This document shows positions 1 to 8,792 of a DNA stretch of 64,000 bases, one piece after another (the stretch's first letter is position 1; each line of letters opens with the position of its first letter). The stretch covers positions 204,709 through 268,708 of the forward strand of contig NZ_JAALLN010000002.1 of the NCBI RefSeq assembly GCF_011751075.1. Direction: 5' to 3'. The notes beneath the pieces are model-generated. The model had not been told where the DNA came from. It was given only the letters and a program-made list of their open reading frames with translations, and did not search any database. This DNA comes from Flavobacterium poyangense (GTDB lineage Bacteria; Bacteroidota; Bacteroidia; Flavobacteriales; Flavobacteriaceae). Position numbers and translations under genes: made by a program.

Positions 1-1
1 C

Positions 2-802
2 ACAGTTGCAGGATCAGTTGGTGGTGGAACAACAGTATGTACAGGAACTAACAGTACACTTTTAACTTTATCAGGCCATACTGGAAGTATTGTAAGATGG
101 GAATCCTCTTTAGATAATTTCGCTACTGCAGGAACTCCAATTGTAAATACAACTACAACATTTACTGCTACTAATTTAACGGCGACAACTTCTTATCGTG
201 CAGTGGTACAAAGCGGTAGTTGCGCAACTTTAAATTCTACTGCCACTACTGTAACGGTATCTCCGACCACAGTTGCAGGATCAGTTGGTGGTGGAACGAC
301 AGTATGTATAGGAACTAACAGTACACTTTTAACTTTATCAGGCCATACAGGAAGTATTGTAAGATGGGAGTCTTCTTTAGATAATTTCGCTACTGCAGGA
401 ACTCCAATTGTAAATACATCTGCAACATTTACAGCCACTAATCTTACGGCTACAACTTCTTATAGAGCAGTTGTAAAAAGTGGTAGTTGTCTACAATTAA
501 ACTCTGTTGCCACTACAGTAACGGTTTCTCCAACAACAGTAGCAGGGTCAATTGACGGAGGAGCAACTGTATGTACAGGAACTAACAGTACAACATTAAC
601 ACTTTCTGGTCATACCGGAAGTGTTGTAAGATGGGAATCCTCTTTAGATAATTTCGCTACAGCAGGAACTACAATTGCAAATACAACTACAACACTCACT
701 GCTACTAACATAACAGCAACAACTTCTTATAGAGCAGTTGTAAAAAGTGGTGCCTGTGGAGAATTGAATTCTGCCTCAGCTACAATAACAGTAAACATAT
801 TA
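2..802 (+). repeat. In-frame 267-bp tandem repeat (three visible copies)
   Basis: Copies begin near 2, 269 and 536 with an exact 267-bp (89-codon) period. Copies 1 and 2 differ at only a few bases in the first half. Copy 3 is more diverged, especially at its end. The array probably continues upstream of the window. Near-identity of neighbouring copies implies recent duplication or gene conversion. Confidence 0.9.
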
Positions 803-2662
803 CCCGATGCCCCAATAGTAGGCACCATAACTCACCCTACCTGTGTAATAACAACAGGAAGTGTTGTGTTAAGCGGCCTACCGGGTACCGGAACCTGGAC
901 TTTAACAAGAACACCTGGCAATGTAACAACAACAGGAACAGGAACCGAAGTAACAATTTCCGGTCTTGCTGCCAATACTACTTACACCTATACTGTTAGT
1001 AATGGTACTTGTCCATCTGTAGCTTCAAACAATATTCCTGTAAACGCAATACCACAATTAGCCACCTGGAATGGCGGATGGACCAATGGTCCTCCAACCA
1101 TTAATCAACCGGTTCATTTTGCAACAAGTTATACTTCAGGAGGAGATATAAATTCATGTAGTTGTACTATAGCTTCAACAGCCAATATTGTTATTAGCAG
1201 TGGAAACACCTTAACTATTACGAATGGTCTGACAGTTGCGAACGGAGGTACTCTAACCTTTGAAAACAATTCAAGTTTAGTTCAGAAAAACAACAATGCG
1301 ACCAATTCCGGAATTATCCGATACAAACGTAAAACTGCTCTCCGTGTCTACGACTACGGATACTGGTCTACACCGGTAAGTCCAAAAAAATTAGTAGATG
1401 TCTCGCCATTGACCTTGTCTGATAAATACATGGGTTTTAATGGAAATGGATGGGTTATCACTAACCCTAATACCGTTATGACTGTTGGTAAAGGTTACAT
1501 TATTCGCGGGCCTCAAAACCATTCTAAAACCGTACGAGAAGAATTTACTGCTATTTTTGAAGGTACTCCAAATAATGGTGTCATAAATGCTGAAACTGTA
1601 GAAGCAAGCAAGTTTTATCTTGTTGGTAACCCTTATCCATCTGCTTTAGATGTCAATGAATTCTTAAAGGAAAATACTTTTATGAACGGAACTCTGTATT
1701 TCTGGACACATAATACTCCAATAAGCCCAACGACAAATAAATATGTTGCTGACGACTATGCCTCTTTTAATCTAACAGGAGGTGTACTGACAGGACCGGC
1801 GCCCAGCGGTGATGATGCTCCAGGCAACAACAATGAAGAACCAAAAGGTTATGTGGCTGCAGGGCAATCTTTCTTTATTAGTGCTGAAACCCCTGGAACA
1901 ATCAACTTCAATAACGATATGCGAATTGGAGGAGATAAAAACGGGCAGTTTTTCAAACCTGCAAAACCATCGAAAGAAAAAACAACCAGAAATCGTATCT
2001 GGCTAAATATGACCAATCAGGAAACTATTTTCAAACAAATACTTCTTGGTTATGTAGATGGCGCAACAAATGGTTTCGACAAGAATTACGATGGTGAATC
2101 ATTTGATGGTAACCCTAATCTGGATTTTTACAGTATTGCAACTGACCGAAATCTTGTTATTCAGGGACGTGCATTACCTTTTACGGATGCCGACATCATT
2201 CCTTTAGGATATCGCAGTGCTGTAGCAGGTGGTTTCTCCATCGAAATAGGAAAAATAGACGGTGACCTGATCAATAAAAATGTTTATTTAGAAGATAAAA
2301 CAACAGGGAAAATCCATAATTTAAAAACTGGAAAATATACCTTTACAACAGCAAAAGGAACTTTTGCGGATCGTTTCGTACTGCGTTATACAGACAAAAC
2401 ATTAGGAACCGGAGATTTTGAAAATACCGAAAACAATGTTTTAGTTACTGTTAAGAACAAAGTACTAAAAGTGGTCTCTGCAAAAGAAACGATTAAAGAA
2501 GTTACTATCTATGATGTTTCAGGAAAACAACTTTATAACAAAAAGAAAGTTGGAGAAACAGAATTGCAGATAGCTAATTTACAATCAGCTAATCAGGTTT
2601 TATTGATTAAAATCACCTTAGACAATAATCATACTACCACTAAAAAAGTTATATTTCAATAA
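2..2662 (+). CDS. Secreted repeat protein with type A T9SS sorting domain (5' end outside window)
   Basis: The frame is open from the first bases, so the start lies upstream; 886 codons are visible. The visible N-terminal part is three 89-residue repeats, each with two cysteines (in TVCTGTNST-like and SGSC-like contexts), which look like Ig/PKD-type adhesin modules. A different Thr-rich Ig/fibronectin-like module follows (roughly residues 265-350). Next is a stretch rich in short beta-strand motifs. The last ~75 residues form a type A T9SS C-terminal sorting domain ending in KKVIFQ. In the family such proteins cross the outer membrane through the type IX system and are anchored or released. 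Adhesin or surface role is inference; no catalytic motif is seen. Confidence 0.85.
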   Translation, partial: TVAGSVGGGTTVCTGTNSTLLTLSGHTGSIVRWESSLDNFATAGTPIVNTTTTFTATNLTATTSYRAVVQSGSCATLNSTATTVTVSPTTVAGSVGGGTTVCIGTNSTLLTLSGHTGSIVRWESSLDNFATAGTPIVNTSATFTATNLTATTSYRAVVKSGSCLQLNSVATTVTVSPTTVAGSIDGGATVCTGTNSTTLTLSGHTGSVVRWESSLDNFATAGTTIANTTTTLTATNITATTSYRAVVKSGACGELNSASATITVNILPDAPIVGTITHPTCVITTGSVVLSGLPGTGTWTLTRTPGNVTTTGTGTEVTISGLAANTTYTYTVSNGTCPSVASNNIPVNAIPQLATWNGGWTNGPPTINQPVHFATSYTSGGDINSCSCTIASTANIVISSGNTLTITNGLTVANGGTLTFENNSSLVQKNNNATNSGIIRYKRKTALRVYDYGYWSTPVSPKKLVDVSPLTLSDKYMGFNGNGWVITNPNTVMTVGKGYIIRGPQNHSKTVREEFTAIFEGTPNNGVINAETVEASKFYLVGNPYPSALDVNEFLKENTFMNGTLYFWTHNTPISPTTNKYVADDYASFNLTGGVLTGPAPSGDDAPGNNNEEPKGYVAAGQSFFISAETPGTINFNNDMRIGGDKNGQFFKPAKPSKEKTTRNRIWLNMTNQETIFKQILLGYVDGATNGFDKNYDGESFDGNPNLDFYSIATDRNLVIQGRALPFTDADIIPLGYRSAVAGGFSIEIGKIDGDLINKNVYLEDKTTGKIHNLKTGKYTFTTAKGTFADRFVLRYTDKTLGTGDFENTENNVLVTVKNKVLKVVSAKETIKEVTIYDVSGKQLYNKKKVGETELQIANLQSANQVLLIKITLDNNHTTTKKVIFQ

Positions 2663-2688
2663 GAGATAAACTCTTTGGTTTAGTTCAT

Positions 2689-2728
2689 AAAAAAAATCCA
2701 TTTGTTTAGACAAATGGATTTTTTTTTA
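2689..2728. terminator. Bidirectional rho-independent terminator
   Basis: A 10-bp perfect stem (2696-2705 with 2710-2719, 4-nt loop) is flanked by A and T runs on both sides. It lies between the convergent T9SS protein and ketoacyl synthase genes, so it can serve both. Confidence 0.85.
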
Positions 2729-2915
2729 TGCTTTTATTTGATTCAGTTTATGCGGTAGGATTCAATAATAAGTTAATTCAAGAAGTAATAATAGTAAGTT
2801 GTATGACAAAAAAACGCCATCGTTAAACATGCAGATTAGCAACAAGTTAACCCTCCTATACCTTAGAACCTCAGAACCTTTGTAACTCTAAACATCTCTA
2901 TCTCAAAATATAGAT

Positions 2916-4082
2916 TTAAGCTTTTTCAATCAGAATACTGACCGCATTACCTCCAAAGCCAACTGCATTAATCAATATTTTCTTTAAGGGCTGAGTTTGT
3001 TTTTGTTCTTCAGCAAAAGGAACATTAACAAACGTATTGTTTTGCAGCATCAAAAGAGCCAATTCTAAACTCAATATTCCGGAAGCTCCGAAAGTATGCC
3101 CGATCTTCCACTTATTTGTTGTCAATAAAGGGATTTTAGCGCCAAAAACTTTTTCGATGGCACGTAGCTCGGTCAGATCTCCTTTTATGGTTCCGGGAGC
3201 ATGCATTACAATCGCATCAATTTCATCCGGATTGGTCTCCTGTAAAGCCATTTTCATAGACTTTTGAAAGCAATCTGCTTCTGCGGAAATTGAAATATTA
3301 TGTTCTAAGATCTCCGTCGCATAACCAACACCCGTAACATATGCAATAGCATTTTCCTTCTCTCCGGCTTCCAGACAACATACTGCGGCTCCTTCGCCCA
3401 AAATCATAGTATTTTGTGTTTTCTCAAAATCAAAAGCAAGATTGGGCCACGCTTCTTCATTCTGATCAATACGGGAGTATATTTTTAGCGCTCTCATCTG
3501 AGCAATCGTAAAATCTGTTAAAGGTGCTTCGCTGCCCCCTACCAGAAACTTATCTGCCATTCCCGATCGCAACCACGCCACACCATTCAGAAGAGCATGA
3601 AGTGCTGTCGAACAGGTAATCGAATGCGAAATTTCCGGGCCAACACTCTGCAAATCATGTGCAATCCATGATGAGATATTACCCAAAGTGGTGGTTGGTG
3701 AAGCCAAAGTCTGTGCTTTACCCGTATCGATGTATTCTTTGTAATGCTTTTCGAATAAGTCGGTAGCGCCACGTGAAGAACCAATATTTATGCCGAAAAC
3801 ATCCTCTTTATTCCAACCTGCTTTTTCAACCGCTTTTCTTGAAGCTGCTAAAGCAAACAGAACAGAATCATCTAAAAATTTGTATTTAATATCAGACTCC
3901 CGAACTTCGGCCACAATTTGTTTTGATGCAACACCTAAAGCCGCAACAGAAGTTTCCTGCTGATCTAAAAATTGCCTCGAAAAACAATGTTGATTATCCA
4001 GATATTTGTCCCAGATTTCCTCAGGACTATTACCCAAAGGAGAAATAGAAGAGAAAGCTGTTATGGAGATTTTTTTATTCAA
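2916..4082 (-). CDS. Beta-ketoacyl synthase (KAS I/II-like) next to biotin genes
   Basis: The 388-aa product has the full thiolase-fold condensing-enzyme triad: Cys157 in the ITCSTALH segment, His294 in a HAPGT motif (the usual form is HGTGT), and His329 in the KIGHTFGASG motif. The length is slightly below the ~410 aa of FabF. It would condense an acyl primer with malonyl-ACP in the cytoplasm. It lies downstream of bioA on the same strand, 355 bp away, with its own promoter-like sequence. A part in making the pimeloyl moiety for biotin is inference from position; a general fatty-acid or secondary-lipid role is the alternative. Confidence 0.8.
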   Translation of the reverse strand: MNKKISITAFSSISPLGNSPEEIWDKYLDNQHCFSRQFLDQQETSVAALGVASKQIVAEVRESDIKYKFLDDSVLFALAASRKAVEKAGWNKEDVFGINIGSSRGATDLFEKHYKEYIDTGKAQTLASPTTTLGNISSWIAHDLQSVGPEISHSITCSTALHALLNGVAWLRSGMADKFLVGGSEAPLTDFTIAQMRALKIYSRIDQNEEAWPNLAFDFEKTQNTMILGEGAAVCCLEAGEKENAIAYVTGVGYATEILEHNISISAEADCFQKSMKMALQETNPDEIDAIVMHAPGTIKGDLTELRAIEKVFGAKIPLLTTNKWKIGHTFGASGILSLELALLMLQNNTFVNVPFAEEQKQTQPLKKILINAVGFGGNAVSILIEKA

Positions 4083-4099
4083 TGTATTGTATTTAACTG

Positions 4100-4131
4100 C
4101 AAAGTTCGCAATGTTTATGTAAAGTTTGCAA
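4100..4131 (-). promoter_or_regulatory. Putative promoter of the ketoacyl synthase gene
   Basis: On the minus strand a GAACTTTG box (4107-4100) resembles the Bacteroidota -7 consensus TAnnTTTG. A TTG (4131-4129) lies 21 nt upstream, where the -33 element is expected. The first base pair of the -7 box deviates from consensus. Confidence 0.4.
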
Positions 4132-4176
4132 CGTTCTTAAATATTTAAGTTTATAAAATCAACTAACTTATATCCT

Positions 4177-4318
4177 TTGTGTGTATTTTTTTAAACACAT
4201 AAAAACATAGTCTTAAAACCAAAAAAAGCGTTTCACATATTTAAAATTTCAACTGTCAGTCTAAGTGAAGTCGAAGACCTCATAGCTTGACTAAGTGATT
4301 GAAATATATTTCTTTTTT
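4177..4318. repeat. Dispersed intergenic repeat, copy 1 (second copy near 52.1 kb)
   Basis: This AT-rich stretch aligns with 52004-52150 over about 125 bp. Shared segments include CACATA..AACATAG, GCGTTTCA, TTTAAAATTTCAA and GAAGTCGAAGAC. It fills most of the gap 4083-4437 between bioA and the ketoacyl synthase; the rest of that gap shows no gene. Confidence 0.65.
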
Positions 4319-4437
4319 AAAACTCTTTTAAAAAAAGCAAACCCATCTTTCTATATGCTACGTATAATTTCTAAAATTACACCAACAGATTAAGCCATAC
4401 TTAAATGATCTTATATAACTCATATGGTTTAAACAAC

Positions 4438-5709
4438 TTAAACCATTTCAATAGCTTCTTCAATAGTCGCATAAACTTTTTGAAGCTGTTCATCCGTCAT
4501 GATGTACGGAGGCAAAATATAAACAATATTTCCAACCGGTCTTAAAACAACTCCTTTATCAATAAAGAAATTATATAGTTTCGTTCGCATCGAACCATAA
4601 TAACTTTCTTCCGAATCCGATTTTATTTCAACTGCAAAAATTACCCCTAAAGTTCTGGCAGTAATGACTTTTGGATGATTCTCGATTTTCTTTTGAAAAC
4701 TTAGATGACTCTTATTTATTCTTTGAATGTTATCCTGCATTTCAGCCGTCTGCAACAGGTCAATACTAGCCAAAGCTGCTGCACATCCCGTTGGATTTGC
4801 CGTAAAAGTATGTCCGTGAAACAGTGCTTTATTAATATCATCATCATAAAACGCATCAAAAACCTCCTGTGTAAAAGTCGTAATCGCCATTGGAATCGTC
4901 CCGCCTGTCAAAGCTTTCGACAAACAAATCATATCGGGCTCTTCGGTAACATAACCCATCGCAAAAGTTTTACCTGTTTTACCAAAACCCGTCATTACTT
5001 CATCGGCTATGGTTAAAACTTTATTCTCTTTACAAATCCGGATTAAAGTCGCCAGTGCTTCAGGTTCATACATCACCATTCCGGCCGCTCCCTGAACTAA
5101 TGGTTCAAAGATAAATCCGGCACAGGTATGATTTTCAATTACCGCTTTCAAGGCATCAAAACTCAACTGTTCTGATCCTTTCACGGGAACAGGAATCCGC
5201 ACTACATCGATAAACATTCCCTGAAAAGCCTGCGTATAAAAAGAGATACCGCTTGCCGCCATAGCTGCAAAAGTATCTCCGTGAAAAGCATTTTCAAAAG
5301 CAATTATAGTCGTTCTTTTCTCGTTTTTATTGAAGAAATACTGTAGCGCTACTTTTATAGCCACTTCCACCGCAGTTGAACCATTATCAGAAAAAAATAT
5401 TTTCTGCTGATTCTTTGGTAAGATTTCAATAAGCTTCTCTGCTACTTTTATCGCAGGTTCGTGTGTAAAACCTCCGAACAAAACATGTTCTAAAGTCGTT
5501 AACTGTTTGTAAATCGCATCCGCAATAAATTTATTACTGTGTCCAAACGGATTTACCCACCATGATGCAATTGCATCAATATATTCTTTATTGTTCTCGT
5601 CCCACAACAAGGCACCTTCTCCTCTCGAGATGGCTATTGGGGTTTGTGCTGTTTTATGTTGTGTATACGGATGCCATAAATACTGGCTGTCTTTTTCTGA
5701 TAATGTCAT
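4438..5709 (-). CDS. bioA: Adenosylmethionine-8-amino-7-oxononanoate aminotransferase
   Basis: BioA transfers an amino group from S-adenosylmethionine to KAPA, giving DAPA, the third step of the late biotin pathway. The 423-aa protein is full length for class III PLP aminotransferases. It has the N-terminal LWHPYTQHK motif typical of BioA, the GSTAVEVAIK phosphate-binding turn near residue 110, DEVMTGFG with Asp236 contacting the PLP pyridine nitrogen, and the Schiff-base Lys265 in LSKALTGG. bioD lies upstream on the same strand across a 91-bp spacer, so the two may be co-transcribed. Confidence 0.97.
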   Translation of the reverse strand: MTLSEKDSQYLWHPYTQHKTAQTPIAISRGEGALLWDENNKEYIDAIASWWVNPFGHSNKFIADAIYKQLTTLEHVLFGGFTHEPAIKVAEKLIEILPKNQQKIFFSDNGSTAVEVAIKVALQYFFNKNEKRTTIIAFENAFHGDTFAAMAASGISFYTQAFQGMFIDVVRIPVPVKGSEQLSFDALKAVIENHTCAGFIFEPLVQGAAGMVMYEPEALATLIRICKENKVLTIADEVMTGFGKTGKTFAMGYVTEEPDMICLSKALTGGTIPMAITTFTQEVFDAFYDDDINKALFHGHTFTANPTGCAAALASIDLLQTAEMQDNIQRINKSHLSFQKKIENHPKVITARTLGVIFAVEIKSDSEESYYGSMRTKLYNFFIDKGVVLRPVGNIVYILPPYIMTDEQLQKVYATIEEAIEMV

Positions 5710-5715
5710 TTTATA

Positions 5716-5792
5716 TGTGAAATGTGTTTTGTGAAATGTGAAATGTACTTTGCGATTATTGACTTCTTACATCTTACAAAACACATTTCACA
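5716..5792. repeat. 17-bp perfect inverted repeat between bioD and bioA
   Basis: Arms 5716-5732 and 5776-5792 are exact reverse complements separated by 43 bp. The spacer between the two biotin genes is nearly filled by it. It could form an RNA hairpin in a bioD-bioA transcript or be a small palindromic repeat. No BirA-type operator could be confirmed by eye. Confidence 0.7.
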
Positions 5793-5800
5793 ATACACAA

Positions 5801-6418
5801 TTATAGTTTTAATAAATTCTCTCTAAACAAATCAGCGTATTCCCGAATTACATTCTGATCAAAATAAGGTTCTTCTTCTATTCTTCCGATGCACTTTACT
5901 TCTGTCTTGTTCAAAATTAAATCCTCGGTAGCTTTATTTTCGTTTCCGCTAAAAATAATTCCGGCAACCTCAAAACCTCTGTTTTGTATTGCTTCAATAG
6001 TCAACAGCGTATGATTGATACTTCCTAAATAATGTCTTGAAACAACAATGACCTTATAATCGGGCTGAATCAAATCGACAATCAAATCCGTTTCATTCAG
6101 CGGAACAAAAATCCCACCGGCCCCTTCAATCACCAAATGATTAGTTGTTTCTGGCTCTTTAATTTCGCTCAATTCAATTCTTAAGCCATCAATTTCTGCT
6201 GCCAAATGCGGACTTGCAGGCGTATTTAACTTATAACTATTCTCGAAAATGCGGGATTTAGTATTTGAAATTTTTGACTTGATTTTATCACTGTCCGAAT
6301 TATCCAGATCACCTGCCTGAACAGGTTTCCAATAATCAGCTTCTAAAGCTTCAACCACAATTGCAGAAGTCACCGTTTTACCTACATCAGTAGAAATTCC
6401 GGTTATAAATATTTTCAT
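5801..6418 (-). CDS. bioD: Dethiobiotin synthetase
   Basis: BioD closes the ureido ring of DAPA with CO2 and ATP to make dethiobiotin. The 205-aa length fits. The P-loop is near the N-terminus as GISTDVGKT (usually GTDTGVGKT), followed by KPVQAG near residue 35 and the EGAGGIFVPL segment near residue 100, which is a signature of the family. It precedes bioA in transcription order. A hairpin terminator upstream separates it from the 6771-7385 gene, so it probably has its own promoter. Confidence 0.96.
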   Translation of the reverse strand: MKIFITGISTDVGKTVTSAIVVEALEADYWKPVQAGDLDNSDSDKIKSKISNTKSRIFENSYKLNTPASPHLAAEIDGLRIELSEIKEPETTNHLVIEGAGGIFVPLNETDLIVDLIQPDYKVIVVSRHYLGSINHTLLTIEAIQNRGFEVAGIIFSGNENKATEDLILNKTEVKCIGRIEEEPYFDQNVIREYADLFRENLLKL

Positions 6419-6454
6419 TGTTCTCTTTTAATATTATGCAAAAATACCAATAAA

Positions 6455-6489
6455 AACAACAAACCCATCATTACGATGGGTTTGTTGTT
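6455..6489. terminator. Strong hairpin terminator
   Basis: A 15-bp perfect stem (6455-6469 with 6475-6489) with a 5-nt loop. It lies between bioD and the inverted-repeat element, downstream of the sigma-factor operon on the minus strand, and would isolate bioD from it. Confidence 0.75.
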
Positions 6490-6492
6490 TAT

Positions 6493-6770
6493 CTAATTCA
6501 AATTGCTAGTTGTGAAATTTGAGTTGTGAGATGCTGAATATGCTGTTCAAACCAACACAAATTATCTGTTTTTGCCCGACTTCCAATTTTCCGCAGAAGC
6601 TAAACATAAAGTATAGTACCATTTTTGAAAATTGTAACAGAACAGCAACAAATAATACTGCATTCTATTTTACAGACCTGTCATTTACTTTTGTGCTTCA
6701 GTAATTCAAAATAAAACTAATCAGGCTTACAGTATACATTATACATTTTACAACTAGTAACTTGAATTAG
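6493..6770. repeat. 278-bp element with 26-bp terminal inverted repeats (MITE-like)
   Basis: Termini 6493-6518 and 6745-6770 are reverse complements at 23 of 26 positions. The right end abuts the stop codon of the 6771-7385 gene. The interior has no convincing reading frame. The structure resembles a non-autonomous miniature transposon. No clear target-site duplication was seen. Confidence 0.6.
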
Positions 6771-7385
6771 CTACTCTTCTTTTAATTGATCTATAACCGT
6801 CTTTATTTCTTTGGCGTACTTCCCATAAAAAAAGCGAACCCACCATTCTAAACTCAGTCCCATAAAAAGAATTGAGAATACAATTACCGAAAAGACCGAT
6901 ATAATTTCTGTATTACTAAATTCGAACATCACAAAACTGGCTTCTTTTGAAGATTGAAAATAAACGAAAACCACCAGAAACAAAATCATGAAAGGAGTCA
7001 ATGCAAACCCGTAGGTTTTATACAATTCCATATTCAGTCTGATATCAAAATAGGTTTCGTATAAACTGTCTTTTGTACTTAATGTAATTGTATTCAATCG
7101 TCTGTAGAACAAGTATAGCTTAACCAAATAATAAACAGTAACCGCTATAAACATACTGTAAAGTAAGTAATAAGGCATTATAAACTTTTGCTCAAACGAG
7201 AATGTAGAAGGTACAAATCCAATTAGAAAAGCTAAAACAATCTGAAAAATCAGTTCACTTTTTAAATTTTTCCTAATCTTGTCTAAGGGCGTGTTAGCCG
7301 AATGTATTTTCTCCAGATTATTAGGAAGAATGATCGTATCTGATTTCTCATTGTTCCATGCGTTTTGTATATCATTAAAATCCAT
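6771..7385 (-). CDS. Four-helix membrane protein, putative partner of the ECF sigma factor
   Basis: The 204-aa protein has a soluble N-terminus of about 45 residues starting MDFNDIQNAW. Four hydrophobic segments follow, at roughly residues 45-65, 70-97, 120-142 and 155-185, with a charged tail. Its ATG overlaps the end of the sigma-factor gene by 11 bp, so translation is probably coupled. Genes in this position usually encode an anti-sigma or regulatory partner. I see no zinc anti-sigma motif, so that role is inference. No enzyme family is recognised. Confidence 0.7.
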   Translation of the reverse strand: MDFNDIQNAWNNEKSDTIILPNNLEKIHSANTPLDKIRKNLKSELIFQIVLAFLIGFVPSTFSFEQKFIMPYYLLYSMFIAVTVYYLVKLYLFYRRLNTITLSTKDSLYETYFDIRLNMELYKTYGFALTPFMILFLVVFVYFQSSKEASFVMFEFSNTEIISVFSVIVFSILFMGLSLEWWVRFFYGKYAKEIKTVIDQLKEE

Positions 7386-7872
7386 ATCCCTGATTTTTTA
7401 TTATTTCTTTTAATTTTTCTTTTGCTCTGTTTAATTTTACTCTTGCATTCCCCTCCGAAATACCCAGATTTTCTCCAATTTCTTTATGAGAAAATCCTTC
7501 CAGTTGATAAAAAATAATCGCCTTATCTATTTTTTCCAATTTTTGAACTGCTTTATAAAAATGATCGATCTGACTTTCTTTTATATGCGAATCATCCTCA
7601 TCTTCTTTTATATTCTCTGAAGCAATCTCGTATTTATCAACCTTTCGTTTTTCTTTTTTAAGAAATACAATTGCCGTATTAATAGCCACGCGGTACATCC
7701 ATGTCGAAAATTGACTTTCATTTCTAAAAGATTCATACGATTTCCAAAGCTGACAAACAATTTCCTGAAATAAATCCTGCTGATCATCGGCATTATCCAT
7801 GTACATTTTCGAAACTTTGTACAAAATCCCTTTGTGACTTTCTATACGATTTAAAAATTCTTTCTCTTTCAA
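7375..7872 (-). CDS. ECF-type RNA polymerase sigma factor
   Basis: The 165-aa protein has sigma region 2 at about residues 10-75 (DDQQDLFQEI, then the FSTWMYRVAINTA segment). Region 4 is at about 110-160 (GFSHKEIGENLGISEGNARV helix-turn-helix). Region 3 is absent, as in ECF sigmas. The start is most likely the TTG at 7872: no upstream ATG is in frame, and the MKEKEFLNRI start fits the family. It begins 7 bp after the TraB gene's stop and overlaps the membrane-protein gene. It directs RNA polymerase to an unknown regulon. Confidence 0.9.
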   Translation of the reverse strand: MKEKEFLNRIESHKGILYKVSKMYMDNADDQQDLFQEIVCQLWKSYESFRNESQFSTWMYRVAINTAIVFLKKEKRKVDKYEIASENIKEDEDDSHIKESQIDHFYKAVQKLEKIDKAIIFYQLEGFSHKEIGENLGISEGNARVKLNRAKEKLKEIIKNQGYGF

Positions 7873-7879
7873 AATAATT

Positions 7880-8743
7880 CTAATTCATAACTGGTTTTAC
7901 CGTGTACCCTGCTTTTCTCAACAAATTAATTATTCCAGTATCACCTCCCAAGTGTGCTGCTCCAACCGCAAAAAAGACACTTTCCTTTTTCATCTGCTCC
8001 CGCATAATTTTAATCCAGTTGGCATTTCTATCGTCAAGCATGTATTTCTTAGCTTTAAGATTCATTATTTTTTCATCAGTAGTTAATTTGTATAAAGACT
8101 CTAAATTCTCACTCTTATAATTACCTACTAATTTAGTCGTTTCTTCACTATTCGTTTCTTCCAGCATAGCAATCATTTCACTATCAGAATAAGCATTTTC
8201 AAAACTCTCGCATTGCGATTTTACAGTTTCCAGACCTGCAACTTCCAGTTGACGTTTCTTTGCCAATTCAATAAAATCCAATTCATAAAATTTCAAGTCG
8301 TTACAACCAAAACTTTTCATGGAGATCAAACTCATCACCGTCAACATACTAAAACTGTCCACCTGTTGCACTGTCATTCCACCACTTTTTTGCAATATTA
8401 AATTCAATTTTGACAATTGCTCCGGATCTAATTTTTTACTTAACGGTAGTTTTCCCATTGCCATTCCCTGTAATTCTGACATCACTTTCGGATCCGCAAA
8501 ATTAATTTCCAAAACTAATTTATCTGATTTGTCGAATGCTTTTTTAGTTTTCTCAGAAAGAAAATAATCTCCTGAACAAATCATATGCACTGTTCCGTAC
8601 AAATAAGAAGACTTCGCCAATCCTTTTCCTGATACTTCCCACAAAAGAGAATTTTCCAGTTTCGGAGAAGACGTTTGGGCATTCGTAACCCCACCAAAAA
8701 TAAATGTTACTACTACTATTGCTAATTTGATTATATTTTTCAT
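7880..8743 (-). CDS. TraB/GumN family protein
   Basis: The 287-aa product begins with a signal peptide (cleavage likely after NAQ, residue 23). It carries the TraB/GumN signatures: SSYLYGTVHM near residue 45, an LEINF segment near residue 95, and FFAVGAAHLGG near the C-terminus. The family is related to the Tiki metalloprotease fold, and the GTxH and GxxH histidines would be metal ligands. It is probably exported to the periplasm or envelope. It is the first gene of a three-gene unit with the sigma factor and membrane protein, an arrangement that may couple envelope status to transcription (inference). Confidence 0.88.
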   Translation of the reverse strand: MKNIIKLAIVVVTFIFGGVTNAQTSSPKLENSLLWEVSGKGLAKSSYLYGTVHMICSGDYFLSEKTKKAFDKSDKLVLEINFADPKVMSELQGMAMGKLPLSKKLDPEQLSKLNLILQKSGGMTVQQVDSFSMLTVMSLISMKSFGCNDLKFYELDFIELAKKRQLEVAGLETVKSQCESFENAYSDSEMIAMLEETNSEETTKLVGNYKSENLESLYKLTTDEKIMNLKAKKYMLDDRNANWIKIMREQMKKESVFFAVGAAHLGGDTGIINLLRKAGYTVKPVMN

Positions 8744-8792
8744 TTTGTTGGTTAAATAAAGTTATTTGTTTGATTACTTAAAAAATGCTCTT

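Noticed and set aside
2..802. Regularly spaced repeats suggestive of a CRISPR array
   Set aside because: The unit is 267 bp, entirely open in one frame and encodes 89-residue protein repeats. There are no short repeats with unique spacers and no cas genes.
6519..6704. 61-codon frame inside the 278-bp inverted-repeat element
   Set aside because: It has no ATG start in good context, an atypical composition rich in Cys, Asn and Phe, and no domain.
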